Assembly: GCF_002797895.1 (NCBI RefSeq)
Contig: NZ_PGES01000001.1
Span: 4,092,001 to 4,156,000, forward strand
DNA length: 64,000 nt
Origin: Janthinobacterium sp. 67
GTDB taxonomy: Bacteria; Pseudomonadota; Gammaproteobacteria; Burkholderiales; Burkholderiaceae_D
Direction: 5' to 3'
The position numbers and the translations under genes are program-made. The notes beneath the pieces were generated by a model. That model made no database searches and had not been told where the DNA came from. It worked only from the letters and a program-made list of their open reading frames with translations. Each line of letters begins with the position of its first letter. Positions within the stretch are counted from its first letter, which is position 1. Shown here piece by piece: positions 8,938 through 17,653 of this stretch.

Positions 8938-10410
8938 TCATTCCGGGGCGGACTCTGGCAACAGCAGCAACCTGCCCAATTTTTGTGCAGCATGGCGTAC
9001 CTGGGCCAGGCTCAAGGCCGTGTAGCCGAGCAGCACGGCCGGCGCCAGCCTGGCGCTGTGGCAAAAGTCGCCGAGCGGCTGCAGCGCCAGCCCGTCCTGC
9101 GCCGCGCGCGCGCAAAACGCCCGCTCGTCGCTGTCCGGCGGCAGCCACAGCACGCAATGGAAACCCGCCTGCTGTCCCGTGACCGTGTAGCGCCCGGGGG
9201 CGGTCTGCTCGAGGCAGGCCAGCAACAGGTCGCGCCGCTCCTTGTAGGCCAGGCGCGCCTGGCGCAAATGGCGCACGAAGGCGCCTTCCTCCATCCAGGC
9301 GGCCAGCGCCAGCTGTTCCGTCACGCCTACGGAGCGGCCCGTCAATTGCACGATGCCCAGCAACTGCGGGCGCAAGGCAGGCGGCAGCACCATGAAGCCC
9401 ACGCGCAGGCCCGCAAACAGAGTCTTGTTGAAACTGCCACAGTAAATCACGCGCTGGTACTGGTCCAGCGCCTTCAGGGCCGCCAGCGGGGCGCTGTGGT
9501 AATTGAATTCGCTGTCGTAATCGTCTTCCACCACCCAGGCGCCGTGGTCGTTCGCCCATTCCAATAACGCCAGGCGGCGCGTGACGGACATGGTCACGCC
9601 CAGCGGCGACTGGTGCGCCGGCGTCACATACGCGAGGCAGGCATCCGCGTGTCCGGCCAGCGCGGCGCAATCGATGCCCTCGGCGTCGACGGCAATGTCC
9701 ACCGGCACGGCGCCGGCCAGAGCGAACAGGGCGCGCGCGGCCGGGTAGCCAGGTTCTTCCAGGCAGACTTTTTCGCCATCGCGCACGATGCCGCGCGCCA
9801 GCAAGTCGATCGCGTGACGGATGCCGGTCGTGACGATGATGTCTTGCGGGTCACAGCGGATGCCGCGGTACTTGGCGAGGAAATCGGCGATCTGCTGGCG
9901 CAGCTGGAGCAGGCCGGCCGGATCGGCGCTGCACAGCTGCTCCGGCGTGGCGGCGGCCAGCGCCCGCGTGGCGCACTTGGACCAGGCGGCCATGGGAAAC
10001 AGGCTGGCGTCGGCGCGCCGCGCAACAAACGGCAAGCCGTCGCGCACGCCCGTGTCCGAAGCGGGCAGGGGCACGGCGGCCGGTACGGCCGGGGCGGCAT
10101 CGGCAAAGCCTGCCATCAAAAAACGTTCCGGCACGACGGCGCACACGCGCGTGCCGGAACCGGGTACGCGCGTCACGTACGCTTCCGCATGCAGACGGTC
10201 GAACACGGTTTCGATGGTGCCGCGCGACAATTCCCACCGTTCGGCCAGGGTGCGGCTGGACGGCAAGCGGCTGCCCGCCGGCAGCATCTTCGTCAGGATG
10301 GCCGAGCGCAGCGCTTCATACGCGCCATCCTGCTTGTTGACGCCCGCCTTGTCGAGCCAGCTGGTCGGGCGAGGCAAGTCCAGGGTGTGCGGTGATTTTC
10401 CTCGCGGCAT
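8938..10410 (-). CDS. MocR-type regulator (GntR HTH fused to aminotransferase)
   Basis: About 490 residues. A GntR winged helix at the N-terminus (LRSAILTKMLPAGSRLPSSR, SRGTIETVFDRLHAEAYV) is joined to a fold-type-I aminotransferase domain with VVEDDYDSEFNY and the PLP-binding lysine in GSFNKTLFAGLR. MocR/PdxR/GabR proteins sense PLP or PLP-bound amines and act on a divergent gene. The start at 10410 is preferred over an upstream ATG (10461) because a direct-repeat operator lies just in front of it. The divergent exporter gene is the likely target. Confidence 0.85.
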   Translation of the reverse strand: MPRGKSPHTLDLPRPTSWLDKAGVNKQDGAYEALRSAILTKMLPAGSRLPSSRTLAERWELSRGTIETVFDRLHAEAYVTRVPGSGTRVCAVVPERFLMAGFADAAPAVPAAVPLPASDTGVRDGLPFVARRADASLFPMAAWSKCATRALAAATPEQLCSADPAGLLQLRQQIADFLAKYRGIRCDPQDIIVTTGIRHAIDLLARGIVRDGEKVCLEEPGYPAARALFALAGAVPVDIAVDAEGIDCAALAGHADACLAYVTPAHQSPLGVTMSVTRRLALLEWANDHGAWVVEDDYDSEFNYHSAPLAALKALDQYQRVIYCGSFNKTLFAGLRVGFMVLPPALRPQLLGIVQLTGRSVGVTEQLALAAWMEEGAFVRHLRQARLAYKERRDLLLACLEQTAPGRYTVTGQQAGFHCVLWLPPDSDERAFCARAAQDGLALQPLGDFCHSARLAPAVLLGYTALSLAQVRHAAQKLGRLLLLPESAPE

Positions 10411-10417
10411 GATAATC

Positions 10418-10432
10418 GTCCAAGTGGTCCAA
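10418..10432. promoter_or_regulatory. Candidate MocR operator, direct repeat
   Basis: GTCCAA-GTG-GTCCAA, a perfect 6-base direct repeat with 9-base period, lies immediately upstream of the MocR ATG and within the divergent promoter region of the exporter gene. MocR-family regulators are known to bind direct repeats. Binding by this protein is inferred. Confidence 0.5.
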
Positions 10433-10525
10433 TGAGTTTTCTGATGACTGGCACTTCGCATTACACCACAACCATCCTATTCTCACCGTTCCGGTGCGTC
10501 TGTCATCTCTTGCATACCAAAAAAC

Positions 10526-11803
10526 ATGAATCAACGAACAACACCTCCCCTGTGGGCCTGGGGCGGCATCGTGCTGCTGCTGGTCTGCCTGTCGCGCATC
10601 AGCATCGACATCTATTTGCCTTCGCTGCCGGCCATGGCCGACGCCCTGCATGCCAGCGATGCCCAGTTGCAACTGACCCTGAGCCTGTTCATGGCCGGCT
10701 CGGCCGCCTCGATGCTCGCTTGCGGGCCGCTGGCCGACCGCTACGGACGCCGCCCCGTGCTGCTGGCCGGCACGGGCATTTTTGTGCTCGCCAGCATCGT
10801 CTGCACCGTGACCAGCGACGTGTACGTGCTCATCGGTGCGCGCGTGCTGCAGGCGTTCGGCGGCTGCAGCGGCACCATCATCGGCCGGGTCATGGTACGC
10901 GACCGCTTCGATCCCGCCACGCAGGCGCGCATGCTGGGGAAAATCTCGATGGCGATGGGCTTGTCGCCGATCGTGGCACCGCTGGCGGGCAGCGTGCTCG
11001 ATGCGGCATTCGGCTGGCGCGCCGTGTTTGGCGTGCTGTGCGCACTGGGCGCGCTGTCGCTGGGGCTGATCGCCGCGTATGTGCCGGAAACCAGGCCGGC
11101 CAGCGTCGTGCCACAGGGCAATACCCTCGCGCTGTACCGCCGCCTGCTGGGCGACAGGTATTTCCTGCGCTATGCGCTGGCCATCGGCTGCGTGTATTGC
11201 ACATATTTCCCCTTCATTGCGGAATCGTCCGTGCTGTTGCAAAGGGGTATGCATCTGTCGCCGCACGCATATGCGCTGGTATTCGCGCTGACGGTCAGCG
11301 GCTATATCGCGGGATCGAGCCTGTTTCGCGCCCTGGGACCGCGCCTGGGCGCCGATTACATGCTGGGCGTGGCGGTGCTGGTCAATGTGGCGGGCGCGGC
11401 CAGCCTGTTGCTGGCGGGGACGTTGGCGCCGCGGCACGTGGCCTCGCTGGTGGCGCCCATGTTGCTGGTGATGGTGTCGGTGGGCACGGCCATTCCCGCC
11501 TGCCAGCTGGCCGTGCTGCAGCCGTATGGCGCCCAGGCGGGCAGCGCCTCGGGCCTGTTCTTCTTCGTGCAGATGCTCATCACGGCCGTGTGCGGCGCCG
11601 TCATCGCCGCCATCACGGACGGCAGCGAAAAGCCGCTGCTGTGGGTGACGGCGGCGGCCAGCGCGGCCTTTGCCCTCGTGTGGGGGCTGACTAAGCCGGT
11701 TGCGGCGACGGCACCTGCGCCAGCCACTGCCGCACGGCAGGGCGCTGCCACTGGGCCAGCGCATAGTCGCGCAGGACAGGCGGCACGGGCTCGCCGCTCT
11801 TGA
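10526..11803 (+). CDS. Bcr/CflA-family multidrug MFS exporter
   Basis: A 425-residue, 12-helix major facilitator. Signatures are DIYLPSLPAMADAL in helix 1, the loop 2-3 motif GPLADRYGRRPVLLAG, and RVLQAFGGCSGTIIGR-VMVRDRF in the helix 4-5 region, all typical of Bcr/CflA drug:proton antiporters. It is divergent from the MocR regulator, which probably controls it. Its last 113 bases overlap the end of the convergent GST gene; the corresponding Ala-rich tail is of low complexity and may be dispensable. Confidence 0.88.
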   Translation: MNQRTTPPLWAWGGIVLLLVCLSRISIDIYLPSLPAMADALHASDAQLQLTLSLFMAGSAASMLACGPLADRYGRRPVLLAGTGIFVLASIVCTVTSDVYVLIGARVLQAFGGCSGTIIGRVMVRDRFDPATQARMLGKISMAMGLSPIVAPLAGSVLDAAFGWRAVFGVLCALGALSLGLIAAYVPETRPASVVPQGNTLALYRRLLGDRYFLRYALAIGCVYCTYFPFIAESSVLLQRGMHLSPHAYALVFALTVSGYIAGSSLFRALGPRLGADYMLGVAVLVNVAGAASLLLAGTLAPRHVASLVAPMLLVMVSVGTAIPACQLAVLQPYGAQAGSASGLFFFVQMLITAVCGAVIAAITDGSEKPLLWVTAAASAAFALVWGLTKPVAATAPAPATAARQGAATGPAHSRAGQAARARRS

Positions 11804-12329
11804 TCAAACGCAACAGCATCAGGGCCAGGTCCGTGTCGGCGATGCTCCAGGCGCCAGCCAGGTAGTCACCGTGCACCAGCTCGCCCGCGATATGCAACAG
11901 CTTGGCGGCCGCGGCCTGCGCCGCCGGCGACAGCGGCGCATGGTCCGCGCGGGGCGGATGGAACACGACGGTGGAATCGCGCTCGTTGCGCAGCGCCAGC
12001 AGGTCGCTGCGCAGCCACGCCTGCACTTGCCTCGCCCGCGCCCGCTGCCGCACGTCGCGTGGCAGCACGGAAGGATGGTCAGGCACGGCAAAGACGTCGT
12101 CGAGGTAGTCGGCGATGGCGTTCGATTCCGTCAGGACAAAGCCGTCATGCTCGATGGCGGGCACGCGCTGCGTCAGGCTGACGTTGCTGAACGGCGGCCG
12201 GCGCGCCGCGCCCGCGTCCAGGTCGACGTCCTGCACGGTGAAGGGAAGCCGCTTTTCGCTCAGGGCGACAAAGGCGGACAGGGCATACGGGCTGATGCGG
12301 TTGCGGTCGACATACAAAACGAGGGACAT
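11691..12329 (-). CDS. yfcF: Glutathione S-transferase, YfcF type
   Basis: A 212-residue cytosolic GST. The N-terminal thioredoxin fold (SPYALSAFVALSEKRLPF, then RVPAIEHDGFVLTESNAIADYL with the glutathione-binding ES pair) is followed by the helical domain with RARARQVQAWLRSDLLALR and SIADTDLALMLLRL, a pattern close to E. coli YfcF, a GSH-dependent peroxidase-like GST. It converges on, and overlaps, the exporter gene. Confidence 0.85.
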   Translation of the reverse strand: MSLVLYVDRNRISPYALSAFVALSEKRLPFTVQDVDLDAGAARRPPFSNVSLTQRVPAIEHDGFVLTESNAIADYLDDVFAVPDHPSVLPRDVRQRARARQVQAWLRSDLLALRNERDSTVVFHPPRADHAPLSPAAQAAAAKLLHIAGELVHGDYLAGAWSIADTDLALMLLRLIKSGEPVPPVLRDYALAQWQRPAVRQWLAQVPSPQPA

Positions 12330-12438
12330 GGCGGGCTTCCTGTGGATAAGTGAACAGGATTCATCATAAAGCGCCGTGCACTGCCATCAAAACGAGTTAT
12401 ATTCAGCGTTCTGGTTACTTCTATTCACATCAAACGCC

Positions 12439-13344
12439 ATGTCCCGACTGCCCAATTTTTCAGCATTGCGCGCCTTCGAGGCGGCCGCCCGCCATGGCAA
12501 TTTTTCGCGCGCGGCCGAGGATCTGCACCTGACGCACGGCGCCATCAGCCACCAGGTGCGCAAGCTGGAAGAAGAGCTGGGCGTGCTGCTGTTCCAGCGC
12601 AACGGCCGCCATGTGACGGTCACGCCGCAGGGGCGGCAATTTGCGCTGGTGCTGGGCAAGGCTTTCACGGAGATCGCCACGGCGGCGCAAGCGCTGCGGC
12701 CGGCGCCCGCCAATACGCGGCTGACGATCACGGCGATTCCCTCGTTTGCGGCGCGCTGGCTGGCGCCGCGCCTCGGGCATTTCATCGAACGCCATCCCGG
12801 CATCGAAGTGGTGCTGCAAACGAGCGGCGCCTTGCAGGACCTGGAAAGCGAAGGCATCGACGTGGGCATCCGCTTTGGCCGCGGCCATTATCCGGGCCTG
12901 CTGGTGCAGCCGCTGATGGGCGACGTGTATTACCCCGTCTGCAGTCCCCATTACCGGGGCGGCAACTTGCCGGCCACGCCGGGCGAACTGGCGCAGGCGA
13001 CCTTGCTGCGCTCGCTCGAACCGTGGCGGCCATGGCTGGCGGCGGCCGGCTTGCCGCTGGCCGAGCCCGTGGGCGGCGTACTGTACGAGGATTTGTCGAT
13101 GCTGATACGCTCGGCCATCGATGGCGACGGCGTGGCGCTGGTGCGCCATGTGGTGGCGCTGCAGGAGGTGGCGGCGGGGCGGCTGGTGCGCCTGTTCGAT
13201 ATGGCCGTGCCCTGCGCCGACGCGTATTACCTGGTCAGCCCGCCCGCCGCGGCGCAGCGCGAGCCAGTGCGGGCCTTCCGTACCTGGCTGGGCGAAGAAA
13301 TTGCCGCCTTCCAGGCACGCGAAGCGCCCACCTTGCTTACATGA
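12439..13344 (+). CDS. LysR-family transcriptional regulator (GcvA-like)
   Basis: A 301-residue LysR protein. The start at 12439 gives the typical N-terminus MSRLPNFSALRAFEAAARHG, and the helix-turn-helix continues through FSRAAEDLHLTHGAISHQVR. The effector domain with DVGIRFGRGHYPGL and the closing layout resemble the GcvA/AmpR subgroup. It is divergent from the GST gene, 109 bases away, so it may control that gene. The last 8 bases overlap the convergent ybeD-like gene. Confidence 0.85.
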   Translation: MSRLPNFSALRAFEAAARHGNFSRAAEDLHLTHGAISHQVRKLEEELGVLLFQRNGRHVTVTPQGRQFALVLGKAFTEIATAAQALRPAPANTRLTITAIPSFAARWLAPRLGHFIERHPGIEVVLQTSGALQDLESEGIDVGIRFGRGHYPGLLVQPLMGDVYYPVCSPHYRGGNLPATPGELAQATLLRSLEPWRPWLAAAGLPLAEPVGGVLYEDLSMLIRSAIDGDGVALVRHVVALQEVAAGRLVRLFDMAVPCADAYYLVSPPAAAQREPVRAFRTWLGEEIAAFQAREAPTLLT

Positions 13345-13633
13345 CGATCTTCACCATCGGGTGGCCCGACAGCGCCGTGTACAGGGCGTCGAGCTGCTCG
13401 CGGCTGATGGCGCGCACGGTGACGGTCAGGCCCGTGTAGTTGCCCTTGCCCGATGGACGCTCTTCCATGCGGCCCGCGTGGAAGGTCGGATCGTGGCTGA
13501 TGACCAGTTCCAGCATGGTCGGGGCGAAGTCGACATGCGTCGGGCCCATGATCTTGATGGGAAAGTCGCTCGGATATTCGATCAGCGATTCGCTGGGAGG
13601 AATAATGTGTTCGGTGGGAGGCGTCGTTTGCAT
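13337..13633 (-). CDS. ybeD: DUF493 (YbeD-like) family protein
   Basis: A 98-residue ferredoxin-fold-like protein with the family core YPSDFPIKIMGPTH near the N-terminus and the closing HPMVKIVM. YbeD-like genes commonly precede lipB and are suspected of regulating lipoate formation, but no biochemical role is established. Here it keeps the same strand as lipBA, but four unrelated genes separate them. Confidence 0.88.
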   Translation of the reverse strand: MQTTPPTEHIIPPSESLIEYPSDFPIKIMGPTHVDFAPTMLELVISHDPTFHAGRMEERPSGKGNYTGLTVTVRAISREQLDALYTALSGHPMVKIVM

Positions 13634-13949
13634 GGGAAATCCAATCAGTGCAGGTCAGAACAGGCAACGCTTATCGCGCGGCGGCTGCATAAAAGCGTAT
13701 TGTAGCCAACTTTGAGGGCGGGCGCGCCCGCCGCCATGGCGCAGACGGCAAGGCAAAAAAAAGCCAGCTGGGTAAGCTGGCGGAAAACTATTTCGTTGAG
13801 ACAAAATAGCCGGAAAAGTCGCTGCTGTGACTTGGAGGAAAAGCAGTAGTCGTACTGTAGCCAAACGACGGCCGCCTTACCTCCGGTATGTGACGAACTG
13901 CGCATTTTGCGGCGTGAACGCCGATACGGCGCGACAGACGGCACGCCCG
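13634..13949. other. Gene-free stretch with stacked hairpins
   Basis: No convincing reading frame lies in this 316-base gap. On the minus strand it holds a hairpin AAGTC-ACAGCAGC-GACTT (about 13818-13835) and then a strong terminator at 13755-13781. It is downstream of the FecR-like gene, whose stop is 195 bases earlier, and upstream of ybeD. A small RNA ending at the terminator is possible, but no promoter is clear. Confidence 0.35.
13755..13781 (-). terminator. Rho-independent terminator
   Basis: On the minus strand GCCAGCT-TACCC-AGCTGGC is followed by eight T residues. The closest upstream gene is the FecR-like gene, about 170 bases away, so this ends either its long 3' tail or an unannotated small transcript. 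Confidence 0.8.
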
Positions 13950-15683
13950 TCAGCGCTCCACTTCCTGCATCCGGCCGTTGCGGCCGGGATTGCCGCGCTC
14001 ATGGTTGCGCTCCCGGGGCGGATTGGGGCGCTCGGCACTGCGCGCTTCCTGGGGCGGCCGTGCGGCAGGGGCCGCAGGGGCCGGTGGAGGCGGCGGCGCG
14101 GGGCGCGGCACGGCCACGGGCGGCGAAGCAGGCAAGGATGGCGGCGGCGCCGTCTGCAACGCTTCGCGGCGGGGGCCACGCTCGGCGCGGTGCCAGTCGG
14201 CGCGGGGTCGCTCCTCGCCATGCCACCCGGGGTGACCCACATGATCTTGCACGGGCGGCAAGGCCGGCATGGCCGGCATCCGGGGCTGTGCCGGCACCGG
14301 CGGCTGTTGCGGCTGGGCCGGCACGGGCGGCCGGTTCGGCTGCATGGGACGGGGCGCCATGTGCGTCTGGCCATCGTCCGTCTGCAAGCGGCCGGGACGG
14401 TTGACCCAGTCGCGCCGGGGCTCCCTCGGCTCGGCGGGACGCTGCCAGTTGCCGGCCGGCGCAGGGGCCGTGCTCAAGGGCAAACTTTGCATGATGGGTG
14501 GCGGCATGGTGGTGCGGTTACGGCGCGGCACGTCGACCGTGCGCGCGCCGCCAAAACGCTCGCCGGGCAGCATCGTCATGCCTTCGCGCCGTTCGCGCTC
14601 GCCCGCCACGGGGCGGCGCCCTTCGGCCACGCGGTTGATGCGGCGTTCATACTCGGCGCTGGCGCGGTAGCCGGGCACGTAGCGCTCGTGCGGCGACAGG
14701 GGGAACCAGCCGACACCCGGGTGCTGGCCATGCTGCTGCCAGTGGTTGCCGCCGACCCAGCCCACCAGGGCCGGCGCCCAGGGCACGCGGCCACGTTCGC
14801 GTCCCGGCGCCCAGCCCCAGCGGTGGCCCAGCAGCACCCAGCGGCCGTAGTGCGAGGGGGCATAACCCCACGGCGCATTGTCGACCCAGGTCCAGCCCCA
14901 CGGCGCGATCCACGTCCAGCGCCCGTCGCTGTACGGCGCCCAGCCGGCCGGCACGGCGCTGGGCAGCCACAAGGGGCCGTATTCCGCGTGGTCCTGCCAG
15001 GCGCCATAGCGGTCCAGCTCTTCATAGCCGGTGGTATCGTCCGTGACATAGCGCAAGGCCGGCGCGGCGGCGGGCAAGGCTTCGGGCCAGTTGTCGAAGG
15101 CGATCCGCTGCAAGGCGCCCGTGCGCAATTCCTCGTCCGTCAGCTCGGCACGCTTGCCAGCGCGCAAGGTGACGCTGCCCGTCGCGCCATCCACGTCGGC
15201 CGCGCCGTCGAGCACGCTGACGACGCTGGTGCCGGGCTGGTGCCCCGCCTCGATGCGCACCCAGCCCGGCTGCGTCAGGATCACGCGGGCCTGGGCGGTG
15301 GTCAGCTCGAAGCCGCGCAGCGCGTCGGGATTGCGCACGCGCACGCTGACCGTGCCATAGCTGAGGTGCAATTTGAAACTGTCGTCATCGAGCTCGCTCA
15401 CTTCCAGCTCGGAATCGCCATCGAGACGCACGGCCGCCGCACCCACGCGAAACTCCGCCAGCGCGCCGCGCATGGTGCTCAAGCGGTTATCCGTCGTGAC
15501 GGGCCAGTTCAGCAGGGCGTTTTGCGCGTCGCCGTCGCCGGCGCGCACCAGCACCTGTCCTTCGACGGTGGAAATACGGCCCACGCGGGCGGGCGGATCC
15601 TCGGCCAGCGCCAGCGAGCACGCCGACGACAACAGCACGGCGCACACGGCGTTCAGAAAGGGGAAAGACAGGGTCGGACGCAT
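13950..15683 (-). CDS. FecR-domain / DUF6600 secreted protein, Pro-rich
   Basis: A 577-residue exported protein with a signal peptide (about 1-28). The first third is FecR-like (VGRISTVEGQVLVRAGDG, DNRLSTMRGALAEFRVG). The middle has tryptophan/tyrosine repeats of the DUF6600 kind (WLPSAVPAGWAPYSDGRWTW, APWGWTWVDNAPWGYAPSHY, GRWVLLGHRWGWAPG). The last 200 residues are rich in proline, arginine and glutamine and look disordered. Such proteins sit in the envelope of many betaproteobacteria; their function is unknown. There is no ECF sigma or TonB-receptor partner next to it. Confidence 0.75.
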   Translation of the reverse strand: MRPTLSFPFLNAVCAVLLSSACSLALAEDPPARVGRISTVEGQVLVRAGDGDAQNALLNWPVTTDNRLSTMRGALAEFRVGAAAVRLDGDSELEVSELDDDSFKLHLSYGTVSVRVRNPDALRGFELTTAQARVILTQPGWVRIEAGHQPGTSVVSVLDGAADVDGATGSVTLRAGKRAELTDEELRTGALQRIAFDNWPEALPAAAPALRYVTDDTTGYEELDRYGAWQDHAEYGPLWLPSAVPAGWAPYSDGRWTWIAPWGWTWVDNAPWGYAPSHYGRWVLLGHRWGWAPGRERGRVPWAPALVGWVGGNHWQQHGQHPGVGWFPLSPHERYVPGYRASAEYERRINRVAEGRRPVAGERERREGMTMLPGERFGGARTVDVPRRNRTTMPPPIMQSLPLSTAPAPAGNWQRPAEPREPRRDWVNRPGRLQTDDGQTHMAPRPMQPNRPPVPAQPQQPPVPAQPRMPAMPALPPVQDHVGHPGWHGEERPRADWHRAERGPRREALQTAPPPSLPASPPVAVPRPAPPPPPAPAAPAARPPQEARSAERPNPPRERNHERGNPGRNGRMQEVER

Positions 15684-15786
15684 GGCAGCGCTCCAGGCAG
15701 GACTTACAATGACGACATGTATCGATTACATCCGCTTCAGGCGGGCATCGCAAGCGGGCTTACAAATGTTTGCATCTTGACTTCGG

Positions 15787-16428
15787 TCAGGATGCCGCCT
15801 GGCCGCCGCGCTTGACGAAGAACAGGGCCGCGCCGACAGCCATCAGCAAGCCGCCAAAGAAGCGGTTCTGCTTTTTCACGGCCTTGGCGTCGCGGAAAAA
15901 GCGCTGCATCGACGAGGCGAGGAAGGCATAGCTGTGCATGACGATCTGGTCGATCGTGCACATGGTGACGGCCAGGATCAGCAGTTGCGGCAGCAGGGGC
16001 GCAGTCGGGCTGATGAATTGCGGCAACACCGCCACCATGAAGATGATGCCTTTCGGATTCGTCACGTTCGTCAAAAAGCCCGTCAGCACGCGCCGGCGCC
16101 AGGACGGCACGACGGCGTCGGCGTGCAGGTCGCCGGCCACCGCTACCTTGGCGCGCCACTGCGACAGGCCCAGGTAGATCAGGTACAGGGCGCCCACCGT
16201 CTTGACGATATTGAACGCCACTTCGGAGGCCAGCAGCAGGGAACCCACCCCGGCGCCCGCGATGCCCAGCACCACCAGCAAGCCCAGTTGCAGGCCGAGA
16301 ATCGTGGCGCTGGCCTTTTTCACCCCGTACGACAGGCCGTGCGACATCGACAGCACGGCGCCCGAGCCGGGCGAGACGGCGATGATGGAGGCGGCGATGA
16401 CAAAGGTGATCCAGGTGGCGAATGGCAT
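15787..16428 (-). CDS. LysE-family amino-acid exporter
   Basis: A 213-residue inner-membrane protein with about six hydrophobic segments. The start at 16428 gives the usual N-terminus (MPFATWITFVIAASIIAVSP) with the conserved GSGAVLSMSHGLSYG, and TNVTNPKGIIFMVAVLPQF in the centre is the RhtB/LysE signature. It would export an amino acid such as a homoserine or threonine analogue; the substrate is not readable. An open frame extends far upstream, but codon context favours this start. Confidence 0.88.
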   Translation of the reverse strand: MPFATWITFVIAASIIAVSPGSGAVLSMSHGLSYGVKKASATILGLQLGLLVVLGIAGAGVGSLLLASEVAFNIVKTVGALYLIYLGLSQWRAKVAVAGDLHADAVVPSWRRRVLTGFLTNVTNPKGIIFMVAVLPQFISPTAPLLPQLLILAVTMCTIDQIVMHSYAFLASSMQRFFRDAKAVKKQNRFFGGLLMAVGAALFFVKRGGQAAS

Positions 16429-16560
16429 GCGGTTTCCCAAAAAATGGTAATGAAGAGCAATTTTACCCCGGTCAGTGCGGCCCTGCCGGCCATCCCTGGG
16501 GTAAGATCGCGGTCGTGTCTTACCGACCTCACTCCTTGCCGTACAACCAAGAATAACATC

Positions 16561-16620
16561 ATGAAAAACAACACTTTCCTCGCTCCACGATTCCCTGCCA
16601 CCGCCATGGGAGCGCGCTGA
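16561..16620 (+). CDS. Possible 19-residue leader peptide
   Basis: A short frame begins [11 protein letters not shown] and stops one base before the ATG of the DUF808 gene. The tight TGA-G-ATG join would allow translational coupling. Its ribosome site is weak and there is no family to compare, so this is a tentative call. Confidence 0.2.
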   Translation: MKNNTFLAPRFPATAMGAR

Positions 16621-16621
16621 G

Positions 16622-17569
16622 ATGGCCGGCTCCAGCCTGCTGGCCCTGCTCGACGACATCGCCAGCATTCTCGACGACGTTTCCCTGATGACCAAGGTGG
16701 CCGCCAAGAAGACGGCCGGCGTGCTCGGTGACGACCTGGCCCTGAACGCGCAGCAAGTGGCCGGCGTGCGCGCCGAGCGCGAACTGCCGGTCGTCTGGGC
16801 CGTCGCCGTCGGTTCGCTGAAGAACAAGGCCATCCTCGTGCCCGCAGCGCTGGCCATCAGCGCGTTTGCGCCGTGGGCCATCACGCCGCTCCTGATGGTG
16901 GGCGGCGCCTACCTGTGCTTCGAAGGCTTCGAGAAGATCGCGCACAAATACCTGCACCCGGACGACAGCCACAAGGCCGAGCTGGCCCAGGCGCTGCGCG
17001 ACCCGCAGGTCGACCTCGTCGCCCTGGAAAAGGACAAGATCAAGGGCGCCATCCGCACCGATTTCATTTTGTCGGCGGAAATCATCGTCATCGCGCTGGG
17101 CACGGTGGCTGCGGCCACCTTCGCCGAGCAGGTGGCCGTCGTCGTCGGCATCGCCATCATCATGACGGTGGGCGTGTACGGCCTGGTGGCGGGCATCGTC
17201 AAGCTCGACGACGCGGGCTTTTACCTGGCGGCGCGCAAGGGCGCGGGCGCGCTGATGGACGGCGTGCGCGGCTTTGGCCGCATGCTCGTCTCGGCGGCGC
17301 CGAAACTGATGAAATTTCTGTCCGTCGTGGGTACCCTGGCCATGTTCATGGTGGGCGGCGGCATTCTGACGCACGGCTGGCCGTGGGCCAGCGGCATGCT
17401 GCACCACGCGGAAGAAGCCGTCGGCAGCGTGGCCGGCATCGGCCCCGTGCTGGCAGCCGTCACGCCCAGCCTGATCAACGCGGTGGCCGGCGTCATCGCC
17501 GGGGGCCTGGTGCTGGCCGGTGTCACGGCCGTGTCGGCTTTGTTGCGCATGGTCAAGCCAGCCAAATAA
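16622..17569 (+). CDS. yedI: DUF808 inner-membrane protein (YedI-like)
   Basis: A 315-residue polytopic protein with the strongly conserved N-terminus [18 protein letters not shown] and [19 protein letters not shown], then [20 protein letters not shown], matching the DUF808/YedI family. Six or so hydrophobic segments follow. The function is unknown. It lies just ahead of a yiaA-like gene on the same strand. Confidence 0.9.
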   Translation: MAGSSLLALLDDIASILDDVSLMTKVAAKKTAGVLGDDLALNAQQVAGVRAERELPVVWAVAVGSLKNKAILVPAALAISAFAPWAITPLLMVGGAYLCFEGFEKIAHKYLHPDDSHKAELAQALRDPQVDLVALEKDKIKGAIRTDFILSAEIIVIALGTVAAATFAEQVAVVVGIAIIMTVGVYGLVAGIVKLDDAGFYLAARKGAGALMDGVRGFGRMLVSAAPKLMKFLSVVGTLAMFMVGGGILTHGWPWASGMLHHAEEAVGSVAGIGPVLAAVTPSLINAVAGVIAGGLVLAGVTAVSALLRMVKPAK

Positions 17570-17584
17570 ACTTTCTGGTCTGAT

Positions 17585-17616
17585 GGGGCGGCAGGCGCAT
17601 CCGTGCCTGCCGCCCC
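17585..17616. terminator. Strong hairpin between DUF808 gene and yiaA
   Basis: A perfect 12-bp stem, GGGGCGGCAGGC with GCCTGCCGCCCC, around an 8-base loop. There is no T run after it, so it may be an attenuator or RNA-end stabiliser rather than a full terminator. Confidence 0.5.
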
Positions 17617-17653
17617 GGCCATGCCGCGGCGCCAGCCCGTCCATGGAGACCCT

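Noticed and set aside
13645..13944. 99-codon minus-strand frame in the gap after the FecR-like gene
   Set aside because: It runs through the terminator hairpin and T run and shows no domain or ribosome site.
13827..15815. 662-codon plus-strand open frame opposite the FecR-like gene
   Set aside because: The opposite strand has a signal peptide and FecR motifs; this frame has none.
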